From NCBI RefSeq assembly GCF_000764305.2, contig NW_025939589.1, forward strand, positions 1 to 64,000: DNA of 64,000 bases, read 5' to 3'. Made by a program: the position numbers and the translations under genes. Below the pieces are notes generated by a model that saw nothing but the letters and a program-made list of their open reading frames with translations, did not search any database and was not told the origin of the DNA. This DNA is from Hyalella azteca. Lineage: Eukaryota > Arthropoda > Malacostraca > Amphipoda > Hyalellidae. Positions 33,921-45,587 of this stretch are shown here, in pieces; positions within the stretch are counted from its first letter, which is position 1, and every line of letters begins with the position of its first letter.

Positions 33921-36846
33921 AAATAAGCTTATTCTGCTATCTGAAAGTAATATAATTATTCTTGCCGCAACAGAAATTAAAGAATTGTGAACCATTAATA
34001 CGTTGTAGTGTGAATAAAACGAAAAATTTTAAAAGCCTCCAACCATCAGAATTATTATTTCACTATTTTAGCCATGACTTTATTGCTGTACAAATACTGG
34101 GGGAACTCGCCCCCAAGAACCGCTGCCTTATTAACGCCAATGGCGAGACGCTCGTTTGGCGGGGCGGTCGTTCTTTGAGGAGCGCCAATTGCTGCCGCTC
34201 TTTCATGTCGCCTTTGTTCCTTTCAAAAGACCATCTTATCTTACTTTCCAATGACCGTCTTATCTTTTCGTTAAAAAAGCCTTCTTGTCTTCCTTTCAGT
34301 GTTGATCATCACTTATAAAGTTTTTTGTAGACATGATTAGATTTCCTAAGTAACTAGCTGTCATTCAAAATTTTCATTTTATCAACAAAATTATTGATAA
34401 ATTTATACTCGCAGTTTATCTCACACATAAAAAAAACTCTGAAAGTTTGTTCCTCCTTTCCTCAATTGCAATCGTCTCGGTATTTCAAGATTATACGTTC
34501 GTTTCCAAATTCTGCAGGCATAAATAGTAATTTAATTTTTTCTCAGAAAACTTCTCATTCTATAGAGTCAGTTGATCAGGACCATGAACTTATCCCTGTG
34601 CGTAGTATGTGAGTCACCCAAATTATAGATTCCATTTTTGCGTGCCTTACCAAACATGGAAGGCATTTTGCAACAAGGCAATTTTTAAGCTTGCCCGAGG
34701 ACGTTGACGCATTAATTTCCAGTCCAATTAAGAAGGCGGTTCTGCTAAGCTGACTAAAGCAACAGATGCTGCATTCAAAGGGCTTTAGTTTTCAGACTAT
34801 TCTCCTAAACTCCTCTTCCCTGTTCTCTTAGCTTGATCCTGTTCAAATTTATAGTCTTAATTAAATTAAGCCGCTGAGTAACTACTTCAACTCCGGCAAT
34901 AGTTTTACAGGCAATTTGTCTGCGTCTGAAGAGCAGTTCTTTTGTAACGCGGCTCAGATATTAATTTCTTGACTCTAACTTTGGCAAAGTTTTCAGAGAT
35001 TTTCTAACACATTAGAGAGGCCGTAGCTATTTTAATTGTGGGGTGTATTAGATTGCTCTAGAGATGAGTTTTATTACGCTAATGAAAAACTTAAAAGTAG
35101 ATATATTCTTATTAATTATTAATCGGAATCGGGTATTGTGTGGCATGATAAATATTTCGTTCGGCTTTAAAGTTGAGCGAAAGGCTGGATTAAGAGACCA
35201 GAGATGCATTTCTGTAATTATAAAAAAACTGCGTGAGTTCCGCATGGCTGTGTGGTTCGGTGTATGTAGAGATAACCCTGTATGTGTGGGTAATATATTT
35301 TAGCGACCGTGGAAGCGAAGCTAAGACTTTTGTTAATTTCTTGATAAAAACTAGTTTAAATGTTTCATTTGAACTCCAATTCTTGTTCCAATCGTTCCCT
35401 GATCTTGAGAAATTCTATTAAACTTGTTAATATCTGCTTGAGATCTCACACGCGCTTTCGCTTCAGTTCGGGTCCTACCAGGTTTATCCTAGTCAGATAA
35501 TAATTTCTCGACTCCCCTACTTTAGCAAAGTTTTCAGGAATTTTTAGAGAACCGAAAAGGCAGAAAATTGATGTTGCCACTTGAATAGTCAAGCGTATAA
35601 TCTGCTCTCCTGATGAGAGTTTATCACGTTGATGATGACGGTAAAAATCACGCCATTCCTGAATGGCTTCCGTCAAGATCGATTGGTCCTGTATTTCGAA
35701 TCATCATATAAATGTTCCTGAAATTGCTCAATATCATCAAAGTTTTTATTTTAATCAATATTTCTTTTTTTCCTCTCATTCACTTTCTTCCTTCAGTTCT
35801 GTGCCAAATTCTTCTTCTGATCATCTGTTAAATTAATATACCAGAAAAAATATTTGCCTCTTCCCCACCAGAAGAAAATGACTAAGTTCTGGCATAAACT
35901 CGTTCATTCAGAAGTAAATATTGAGATCCAAATTAAGATTGACTTGTATATATGTTACGTCTACATGAAGAGGGAGAAGACTAGATTGGCCATCAAATTC
36001 AAGCTATGATTCTCAATGTAGGAATTTAAATAAAATGACCCTTCTACTCTAAGTTTAAAAATTATCCTCCAGTAGGCTAACTGCTTGCATGTTTAGAGAT
36101 CACTTCTTCTTCAAGTTCGCACCTAATTATTCCTCATCTGTACCACTAGAATATAATTTCTGGTGAAGAGCCAAAATATGCGATGTTTTGGGTTCATAAT
36201 TTAGTTCACAGAGTACAGCCACCCTGCAAAGTTCACGTCATGCTGGCGTGCAGATCAGCTCGCTGCTAACAACCAAGGTAGGGTAAACTCAAAACACTTT
36301 GAGTACTTCACTCAAAACAATTTCATTTCACTCAAAACAATGAGAGTAGCTCGTCTTGGAGTTTTCGAAGTGAAGTTTCAAGTTAGCCTTCAACAACTTC
36401 CCTATTTAATGTATGTATCGAATTAATTGAATGGAATATTAATAATTAAATTAATAAATTAATTGAATGGAATCCTGAATTAGGGACGAAATCTTCAGAC
36501 AAGAATAATGAAAAATGCCAAATGATGAAAATTTGGAAACCGGTCATTTTTGTAGAACCGAGGCAGCCAGGGTGATTTTATTATGGTTAGCGTATCAAAG
36601 TTCGGAGGAAAATGATGAGAGTAATGCACATAGGTTACTGCCCGTGCGATGAGATTAACAAATGCACCAAACTACTCAGTGTGATACTTCATACCCACAT
36701 GTCACGTAGTTGCCAAACTGATTTCTTTACGGACCAGTTTTATAAAATTTAATTAAAAATCTTCTCAACTCAAACCGCTTCATTATTTTTTAGTTGCTTC
36801 CAGAAGCAGCAAAATAATCCAATATATAGACAAATCTTCAGTCAAT
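33921..36846. other. no recognisable gene; short repeats
   Basis: A GC-richer patch at 34095-34205 begins with a GGGGGAACTCGCCCCC foldback. Near 36309-36347 CACTCAAAACAAT recurs, and ATTAATTGAATGGAAT is duplicated at about 36423 and 36458. The 118-codon frame at 33962-34318 shows no known domain. Confidence 0.5.
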
Positions 36847-37050
36847 TTGCATAGACCAATAGATTATGGGAAGATCAGACTGTATTTCAATGAAGGCATC
36901 GAGGGAATATCGTCTCGAGACTCGCATTCAAACACGCGAGCTGCCTGGTCCCGGCGCGCGATGCGGCTCGCTCTCCTCCAGCCACGGGCGGTAAGAGGAT
37001 TAGACTCAGCGCCCTCGGCCTCGCCGCCCTCTGAGATGGTCTTTCAGCGC
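36847..37050 (+). CDS. weak candidate exon ending at a GTAAGT donor
   Basis: A frame from ATG 36847 crosses a CpG-rich patch (36945-37025) and ends at a strong 5' splice consensus, CAGCGC/GTAAGT, at 37051. A second donor-like CGGTAAGAG lies at about 36989, and an alternative start, ATGGTCTTTCAG, lies just before the donor. The product is Arg/Ala/Ser/Pro-rich (RAAWSRRAMRLALLQPRA) with no known domain. A CpG-rich first exon is plausible, but the opposite strand is also open here. Confidence 0.2.
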
Positions 37051-37104
37051 GTAAGTACTTCAGTAGCACCGATAGATACTGACACATGGATTGGAGATTC
37101 ATAA

Positions 37105-38680
37105 AGTATCAAAAAACCATGATATAAATTCGCTGTGCAAGCATAATTTTATTTTATTTTTGTTACAATCATGTGAATTGATCACTCGAAGAACGTTGTA
37201 AAGGGGGTAACACTGCTGGCCTGTTTTCGTGCATATACAGAAGGAGAAAAATTTACTGTCCAAACGAGCTAATTTGTAATGACGGTCTTGTGAAGGTAAC
37301 CCATCTTAAGCACGGCGTAATTTAGTTAAGCAACAATAACGGCTGTGAAGGCACTCCATCACAGATGCGTGCATGACATCATTTTTATCAGCCGGTGGCC
37401 AGGCCCCGTGACAAAACGCAACGTCAATATTTACCACCGTGATGAAACATTTGGTTATACTGTGCGCCTAAAAGAAATCTCTGAATGTCATTCAAGAAAT
37501 TCTTCTTGCATCGAATTAGGTTGTGAAGTTTATGCATTGAAAATTATTTGTTTGATAAATGGAGTGAACTCTGGAAATTACAACTTCTATTCTCGACGTG
37601 TCTTATGTACAGGCCGAAAGTTTCTGAGTTCAAAAATACTACCACGGAAGCGTTTTTGACTAAGAAATAAAGTGAAGTGGAATTGAAACCAGTATTTTGC
37701 ACTTTCCATCCCTCATTCCATTCATGTCCAACCTTCGATCTAAATCATACTTAAAATCACTTGAATTTAATATTAAAAAGTAAAGTTATACTCGCAGCTG
37801 CATGAGGCCGAAGCGTCATAATTTGAAAGTGGAGCTGCTTTGGAAATTTCGGTTGTTGGCAATATAAGTCAATCTCAAAACAAATCCGTATATAGGTGTC
37901 ATTTTTCAGTTATCATCAAACTCAAGTCATTTGTTGCTCGTGGCAAAAATTTTCTTTTGCTTCGTTTCAAGATCTCTCTGATCGAAGTGAAAACGAGATC
38001 TCTAGGGCAGTTCAGGTCGTTAAGAAGCAATAAGTGCTGATGTGCCCTATAAAATGCCGAACCACACTCAGAATTTTATGTACGGTCCGGGAACGTCACC
38101 AACCTTTAAGGTTCGTGGAGCTAAACCCGCAAGTTTTGAGAGCAGGGGAGGAGCTCAGCTCCATGTGATTTATGATCATATTCAAGTTAACAAGAACTGA
38201 TTGTATGATTACTTATTCAATAGTGGAAAAAAATCCCATTTCTTATTTATAAATGAATAAAATAATTGTAGTAAAAAACCCAATATTTTTAGGGGGCTTT
38301 TAGGATTTTAGACGGTTTGAAACCCTCATAAATAGGCCTTTTGACGCCACAGGTGCAGTCACTTCGACGAGCGCTAGTGCCAGTATAGTCTCCGCGCTCA
38401 TATACAGTGTATATAAGCACCATGTAGCGATGAAAATATTTTAAACTTTTTGTTCGTAAATGAACCTTCAATTGGAGTAAATGCATTAGTAATGCCGCAC
38501 TAAACAAGTGCATGATGTAACAGTCAGCTGAAGCTCCGATTCACATATTGAAGATTCAATGATAAGATCCCAGAATATCCAACTGCAACTCGAATCGCAT
38601 CTAGAGCAGACTTCACTGGATGCAGATAGCATTTTCTACTCGTATCAATGTTTTGATATGGCCCCACCGCCCATTTTGAC
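37105..38680. other. no recognisable gene
   Basis: A 104-codon frame at 37345-37659 has no recognisable motif. Otherwise unique, moderately AT-rich sequence. Confidence 0.5.
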
Positions 38681-38683
38681 GCA

Positions 38684-38690
38684 TATAAAA
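38684..38690 (+). promoter_or_regulatory. candidate TATA box
   Basis: TATAAAA followed by G in a GC-richer setting (CCCATTTTGACGCATATAAA), with possible initiator-like sequence about 30 bp downstream and an ATG at 38766 in the context CAAAAATGG. The order of elements fits a TATA promoter, but AT-rich DNA produces such motifs by chance. Confidence 0.25.
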
Positions 38691-38765
38691 GCTATCACTG
38701 TGGGGACTATTTCTGCATTCATTTCTTGAGCGGAATTGCTTCATCCCTAAAGATCGATTCCAAAA

Positions 38766-39020
38766 ATGGAAGGTGCAACATCAGGAAAATGGTTGTTTAT
38801 GCAAGCCATGGTGGAGGCCAATTTACTTCGTGTGCGATGTTTTGAAATGATTGATTTTAGCGATACGGTGAATTTAGAACGACTGGTGAAGCATGATCGA
38901 AGCCTTTGGTCCACATTTTTGTGGACCAAAGGGTTTCATGACTCCCGCAGGATTTGGTTAAATGTATTGATCGGATGTTCTACGTTATGCAGTTTAAATG
39001 TGAGGAAAAATTAACCACAA
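38766..39020 (+). CDS. weak candidate first exon behind a TATA box
   Basis: An 82-codon frame starting MEGATSGKWLFMQAMVEANL with good start context, 76 bp after a TATAAAA box. A GTAAGT donor follows at 39021, but the frame already ends in TAA at 39012-39014, so the donor would lie in a 3' untranslated part. No domain is recognised. The frame contains a perfect 13-bp foldback (38903-38932) encoding SLWSTFLWTK, which argues against a long-conserved protein. Confidence 0.18.
38903..38932. repeat. perfect 13-bp hairpin, 4-nt loop
   Basis: CCTTTGGTCCACA (38903-38915), TTTT, TGTGGACCAAAGG (38920-38932). Flanking GATCGAAG / GTTTCATG adds weaker pairing. It resembles a rho-independent terminator in outline only; in this eukaryotic setting that is not a meaningful call. 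Confidence 0.9.
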
Positions 39021-39032
39021 GTAAGTTTGCTT

Positions 39033-42000
39033 TACTCGCAATGTCCCTTTTACTGGAAAACCACGCCTGAAACTCTGCGTAAATGGCTAATTCTACCGAT
39101 AAGTTCTTTATTTCAGTCCACTTATTGTAATGAGAAAATGAGGCCCTCGCAGGGCCGAACGCATAGCGCGGCATTACAAAGGGTAAATTTTAGGCTGTGC
39201 TTTATCATGCAGGAACTAACCATCATCGTCACGTCACGTGTAATTCTGGACACAAGCTTTTGTAGTTTCATGCTTGCATGTTTATTTTACTTGGTTTTAA
39301 ATATGTTATATCTTAATGTGATTTTTTTATCTGATGGCGCTCGCAAATAGCATAAACATTTAGTATTTTTATCCTTGCACCCTTCACATAACTGAAAACG
39401 GTACATCGGAATTTAGTTAGTAGTGCCCGGCCAATTATGGAAATGCCTGAATACTTCTTTTAAAAAGCGTTCAATAGAGTCCACTTATATAAATTGTGTA
39501 AAAAATGTTTGTGATTTCAGCGAGTTTTTAGATTAATAAATACATGAAAGCGTTTACAGGTGAGCAGAATATTTTCACTCATTTAGCTCCAAAGCTTCAC
39601 ATTTAGCAAGGGGCGAAGCTGCGTCCGCAGTCCCTGCAGAAACAGCTGGACCAATGAGAAGAAACAAGAGATTGTCCGTAAAGAAATCATAAGTAATTCA
39701 GGAAGACAATGTTACTGCGGTCAACAGTGGTGTGTAGACAGCGAACAAGCAGTGCATGATTCGATATGAAGCAAGAGCAGTCTAGGAAACACTATTTTAT
39801 TATTAAAGTGGAACATCAGAGGGAATGGTTAAAAAATGTCGTCTTATATACCTAATATGACGTAAGACAGGAGACTTATGATGGACTCATACGAGTACAT
39901 ACTATTTGAATTTATCTGTGGAAGCTCTATAGTTATACTCGCATGTTGACAGTTCATAAGATGGAGAAAAACACAACTGACTCTAAATTTTGTTGACATC
40001 GTAGCAACCTGTTAAAGGAAAAGCCAATGAAAAGAGAGACGTCAGCGGAAACTGGGGAGCGGAATATGGTTGGAATGTGGCATTTTGAACGACGAATGTT
40101 ATCTCAAGTTGGATGATTAAACAAGTGGTTTTATTTGTACAGACTTATTTGTACAGACAAAGTCGGCACAGATGTCCCAAGGAATGGATGCATTGCATAA
40201 GCGTCGAGAAACATCACTATATGAAAGAGAAGCGTCGAGAGACTTAATTGTAGGGCAGAAAATTGCAGTAGGATTGAATCCTTTCCGCCCCAGAAGAGTA
40301 ACAGAAGATAAGGAAACAACCAGCACAACAAATTGTCATCAAATTCCTTAATATAATCATATATTAAATAATATTTCAGGAAAAAATTAGGAAATGCTCG
40401 GCAGGGACGCAGGAGCAGTAATTAACAAAGAAATTTGTTGGTCGTTTTCCGCCCTCACCTGTCCCATGTTTCGCTAACACTATTATTGATAAACTGAATT
40501 TTAAATTTTCTTTTCACAAATACAGACTACCAGGATATGTTGAGACGAATCAAAACCCATGATATCAAAACAGCAAATTTGGAATGAAAATGAGTTTGCA
40601 TCGCCTTAATAACAAACTTAAAGTGTACTATGGAAATAATAAGCGTTTTTTTTTCATCGCAATCTGCGGAACAAAAAGAAGAAAAAATTTTCCCCGTCAT
40701 GCATGGTTGGTGGTTCGAAACTCTCACCCTTATATCATGATCAATGTTGAACTGGAGACCGCTTTTTGGTATGAGATGTTACAGCTGAGAAACATGCAAT
40801 AACGAAACACAGCAAAGATAACGAAGATGGACAAAGCTCAGAAAGATGACCACGAGTGTAGACTTTCAGTTTACTCAAATCCAGAATCCCGTTCAGAAAT
40901 GGTGGAGTCTGAAGTCATCATCAGGTGGAGTCTGATGTCATATTCGATAATATTGGTCCACTTCGGTGAGGCTACAATCAGCAGGTGCTAAAATTTGAAT
41001 TTGAATATGATTTCTTTAACAGCCATTGCAAAGTGAATATTTTAAAAACAGTCTTTCTTTTGCCAAGAAAAAAGACTTCCTTTCGCATTGCAAATTGACT
41101 ACGCATGAACCACACATTAACTGGAATTTGGTGGAGTATTCAGCCTGGCAGTGAAGTTAAAAACGTTCAGATTGCGAATCTTATTGCAGGCATATAATAG
41201 TTAGACATACTTGATTGTTGTTCGTAAGTGACATGGTATGCTTAGGAGAGAAAACAGTAACGGCAATAGAAGTGATTTCACAAATTCTCTCACATGCAAA
41301 CGTAATCTAATGAAAATGAATGTAGTGTGGCTATTAATTCTGAAGTCTTCTCTGTGGAGCAGGCGCAACCGACATCTGATCAAGTCCCTGCTCCGTGTTT
41401 ACCTGACCGCATATTTTCCATGTCACCAGGGTGCCACCATTATCATTAATTGACAGTGGTTGAAAACAGTTGAAGATGACTGGAAAATTGGAACATTTCT
41501 CCACTTCGTCGCGCTTCACTTGCTTAGTCTCATCCTCGATTTCGGTTCGGCCGCAACTTATTTTCAACTCGTCGCAGTGAATTGAGTGACAACCTAACGC
41601 GTAATTGTGTGCACTGGTTTGAGAACGGACACATCTGTTGCAGTTAAGCCGACGTGCTGTGCAATTTAAACAACATTATAATGTTATTCCTACAGAATGT
41701 TTCCAGAAGATAATACTCTCAAGAACATTGCTCATGGCTGCGCACCGGTGAAGTGAACCGGACGTATGGTTTCTTATACCTGCACTACAGATATATCACC
41801 TGTATAATACAGCCAGCCGCCAATGATCGCTCTATAATTCCTTGAATTGTTTTAATGAAACCTGATCAAAATTGAATGTAGTGTGTTTACGAACACAAGA
41901 ATCACACCTCTCGTTCGGAGAATAACACCGGGGTACTATAAGACTTACGATTTGACCAAAGATGTGTTGTGCGTCGTTTGTTGTGGTACCTGGGTAGTCG

Positions 42001-42276
42001 AAATATAAAATTTGCAAAATTCCTCCATTTACATGTCACAATTGTTGTGTTTCGTGACTATTGTTCGGGAAACACTGACTCAAACCAACCAAGAGTGAGT
42101 CTGATGAAGTAAACCTGTTTCGCATGTATGAAAAAACCCTGAGCGGTCACTGATGGATGTGCATTGTGCATGGTATGTTAGCATCGGCGTGAACATTGAG
42201 CGAGAACTAATATAGTGTATTGTAAGGATGCGGTGAAGTATGAACATGTTATCAATGGACTCAGCAATCGTACGAT
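39033..42276. other. no recognisable gene; small duplications
   Basis: TTATTTGTACAGAC is tandemly repeated at about 40132-40159 and GGTGGAGTCTGA is repeated at about 40902 and 40925. A 107-codon frame at 39027-39350 has a hydrophobic C-terminal stretch (SFMLACLFYLVLNMLYLNVIF) that could span a membrane, but nothing else supports a gene. Confidence 0.5.
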
Positions 42277-42352
42277 AACAAATTGTGAGCTGGCACTAGT
42301 AGAACAGCGGCAAACGTTCACATCGATGCGAACAAATCGTGAGCTGACACTA
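42277..42352. repeat. 23-bp imperfect direct repeat
   Basis: AACAAATTGTGAGCTGGCAC (about 42279) and AACAAATCGTGAGCTGACAC (about 42330), each followed by TAG, lie roughly 51 bp apart with two differences. Confidence 0.75.
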
Positions 42353-43318
42353 GAGCAAGTGTACCGTCCCGCTACACGAGTGTGAGCAGGTAGCTAGCAA
42401 ACGCTAATTGAAGTGTAGCGCAGGTCTGATGCAGTGCACACCTGCTCACTACCAAACTGCGCATAGCAGGTTCTCCATTATCAAGGCACCTGCACCGCAA
42501 CACACTTAGGATCAATAGCTGCACACGCCGACGCAGTCTTCTTGCCGTAGTTGTGCTTAAAAGTACTAGGCTGTCTATGGACACGAACTCCATTAAGCTA
42601 ACTAGGCTGAGTGTAATGGACTGTACCTTCTGAATGCTGTTGGGCAGCTAAAACCCGCCGGACAAAAGTAACGCAACAATAACAAATGGTACGCAACAAA
42701 AGCTTGGCAATTTTAAAGTAATTTGAAATTGTACGGTTGCTGTAAGGACTCGGGTCTGATACATGTAATCAAGAAAAAGTAATTTTTTCCTCTATGAATA
42801 TTATAAGTTGCACTCGCAATATGCTGCGCCAGTGAGTTTTGTCGGTTTTTGGTGAAACGAAAGAGTTTTACGTATTCAAAATGTTCAATCATTATCTAAC
42901 TAATGAAAAAATCCTGCTTTTGAACTGAATGAATTTTAATTTTGCAATTGAAAAAAAATAATTATCAAAATCGGGACATCGCAACAATTTCCGGTAAATA
43001 AAACTTATTACTTGCCTAGATTTTCATCTTAATATTAAGGGAGTGATCCAATTCAACTTTTCTGAGCCCTAAGCAACAAAAACACATTAGTCCGCCTTAG
43101 CCCGCTGGCTTTTGTGAGCCTTCGCGTGCCCTTCAATAAACGGCGAGGATATTTACACTGCACAGCACCTGGAGTCCCGGACCATGTATCTATAGCCCGG
43201 CTGCCGTAGAAGTTACGATCTGAAGTTGATAAGTTAACCTTTAATCAGGATATATCCTGACCGCACAACGTTCCGAGTACTGAGTATACTTTCAATATCC
43301 CATATATTTAGGGGATAC
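42353..43318. other. no recognisable gene
   Basis: Unique sequence without a supported feature; a 73-codon minus-strand frame at 42372-42593 shows no motif. Confidence 0.45.
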
Positions 43319-43390
43319 TGAACCCATAAATAATTCATTTATAGTTTCATTTTAAATAAATAATAAATTCTGAACCCATAAATACTTCAT
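43319..43390. repeat. 51-bp direct repeat
   Basis: CTGAACCCATAAATAATTCAT (43319) recurs as CTGAACCCATAAATACTTCAT (43370). The neighbouring CCATATATTTA is also repeated near 43300 and 43410, so a degenerate local duplication is likely. Confidence 0.7.
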
Positions 43391-45568
43391 ACTTCATTTA
43401 TTGAAGTACCATATATTTATTATACGGAATGTGGTTTCCTGCTATTGTGACCAAGGAGTTTGTAACACATTGATCGATTTATCACAAGATTTTAATGATT
43501 ATCAAGGTACTGAATTTATCATGAAATTACTACGCTTGCAGTCAAATAAATAGAATGGTTTCATGTAAATGTACCAGTTAGTAAACACTTGATGGACTAA
43601 GGCGATCAAGAATGTAATTAGAAAAAATAAAGGAATAAAACGAGTTTTGTTTGAATTGGTTCTGAAGTCTATTATCGACACTGTTCATTATTTAATTAGT
43701 ATCATTTCGCAAAGCAAAAATTGCATGGGGGCAATTATTGCCATGCGGAGCAAGTGCCATTAATGTCGAGCAATAACGGTTGCTCAAGTTTTCCTCTCTC
43801 CTTATCGTAAACGCTTGATAACAATGGCTCTATGGTTCCATCCAAAAAAAGGTTGTATTATGCATCTAATTGTCCTGTTTATGTTTCTAATGATTCTTTA
43901 TTATTATTTATTTAGAGTATTTATTCAAACCGTTCTTGATTTAACGCCAAATTTGAACGATTTAAATACTTCTTAATTTCAACTCGCAAGTTTTGTCACA
44001 ATTAACTTGAATAATAATTATTTATTATTAAGGTTCGAATTTTCATCATTTTAATGGTTTATAATATTTTCATGAAGTTCAATGGTTTCATACTGTACAG
44101 AAACAATGCAAAGTTTTTGCAAAATTTTTGTATGAAAAAAAAATTCTCGGTTGGCATTTAGTTTGCACACATTCATTTCCTACAATTTGAATTCATTCAT
44201 TTGATACATTTTGCTTGTGTTAGAAATTTCCAATTTTATTTGCATTAAAGTCACTTTTTGAGCAATTTTTATGCGAGACCTTTAATTAATCGACCTCGAA
44301 GATGTCTGCTGGTTCGAAATATTTATATACATTCACATAAATGTGCTTACTAGCGACCCCCAACGATAAGAAACTCGTTTAAAAACGTAATCAGAATCAT
44401 ACGAAAGATATTTTAACGTTTGTATGACAGTTTATTTTTTTCAGGCAATTGAAAGATTCGTTTTTAACGAGAGCCGGTTGCTCATTTCCATTAAAACAAA
44501 TCATAGCTTGCAGGAGTGGTTCGTTAATGTAAGACTAAGTAGCAAACGTCAGGCGTAATAATATGTAAATTGTATTTATTATTACAAACAAGTTGTGTGC
44601 AATGAATGAAAATGAATGATAATAATTATTTCCTATGTTAATCCATATGATTTCGCCATGTTCAAAAATTTTTACATGTAGAATAATTCAAATCATTTTG
44701 AAAGTGAATCCGAACTCTTTGAAGTTGGTTGAAAAGTGGTTGATGGAATACAATCCAGGTTTATATCGCTATATAGAACGTTATAGGAATATTTATAACA
44801 TTAAAAATTAACTAAATAATACCGAAAACTGGGATGAGTAAATGGGAAGTGTTGTAGTCGTCACCGGAGTAAATTAACAGCTGATGATGTCAATTCCCTT
44901 ATAGTAAGGTTGTAATTGTATAATTATAATTACGTAATTTGTTCAAATATGTTTTTTATAAGAAGAACTGACACTGCATGGCATATACTGCAGAAGTGAA
45001 GAGGTCAAAATGTCTTCCGATCGTGAATAAACGTATGGCATTCAAATATTTTTAACAATTACAGAATCATATTCCATGCGTTAATGCATTACTTAATTAC
45101 TGGAACGCCGGAAGCCACACAATAATCTTTGAAAGTGTTTAAAAATATTCTGGAGCTTGTGAAAGCTGCACGAGTTAATCACATGATGGAACATTCGTGA
45201 TGACTTGTCAAAATTTTAAGATTAAATCACAGCGCATGAGTGACAGACACGCACGCGTCAGGACCTTTGAAAATGTGCGAGATTCTTAATTTGGTGTTGG
45301 TATTTTCAGCGAAACTTTATTGCAAATGCAAACAACATTTGTGTCCCTGATGGCAAATGTTGCTGGCATCTGTGACTGCCATTTTTGTCAATTAGAACTT
45401 TTTCAGAGTGGAATAGATGCATCGAATTTAGGAATTCTATGTATCGATTCTGTTTAATAATTTTTGTACACACCGATCCTGAATGTTAAGCTTTTGTCCG
45501 CTTTTGAGATGACGAATTCAGCCAACAGTCGCTAACAAATTTCAAATCTTATAATAAAATATTATTAT
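43391..45568. other. AT-rich, no recognisable gene
   Basis: Strongly AT-rich with frequent stop codons and not one frame of 60 codons on either strand in more than 2 kb. Confidence 0.6.
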
Positions 45569-45587
45569 TATATATATATATATATAT
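45569..45587. repeat. (TA)n microsatellite
   Basis: An uninterrupted TA run of about 19 bp preceded by ATT repeats (45558-45568). Confidence 0.9.

Noticed and set aside
33962..34318. 118-codon frame as coding
   Set aside because: No motif, and the GC-rich foldback inside it explains the local composition.
38903..38936. Bacterial-type terminator hairpin
   Set aside because: No bacterial gene is nearby, there is no T-tract after the stem, and the setting is eukaryotic.
44311..44324. tRNA B-box-like GGTTCGAAA
   Set aside because: No A-box, no cloverleaf and no acceptor stem can be built around it; no tRNA was found anywhere by eye.
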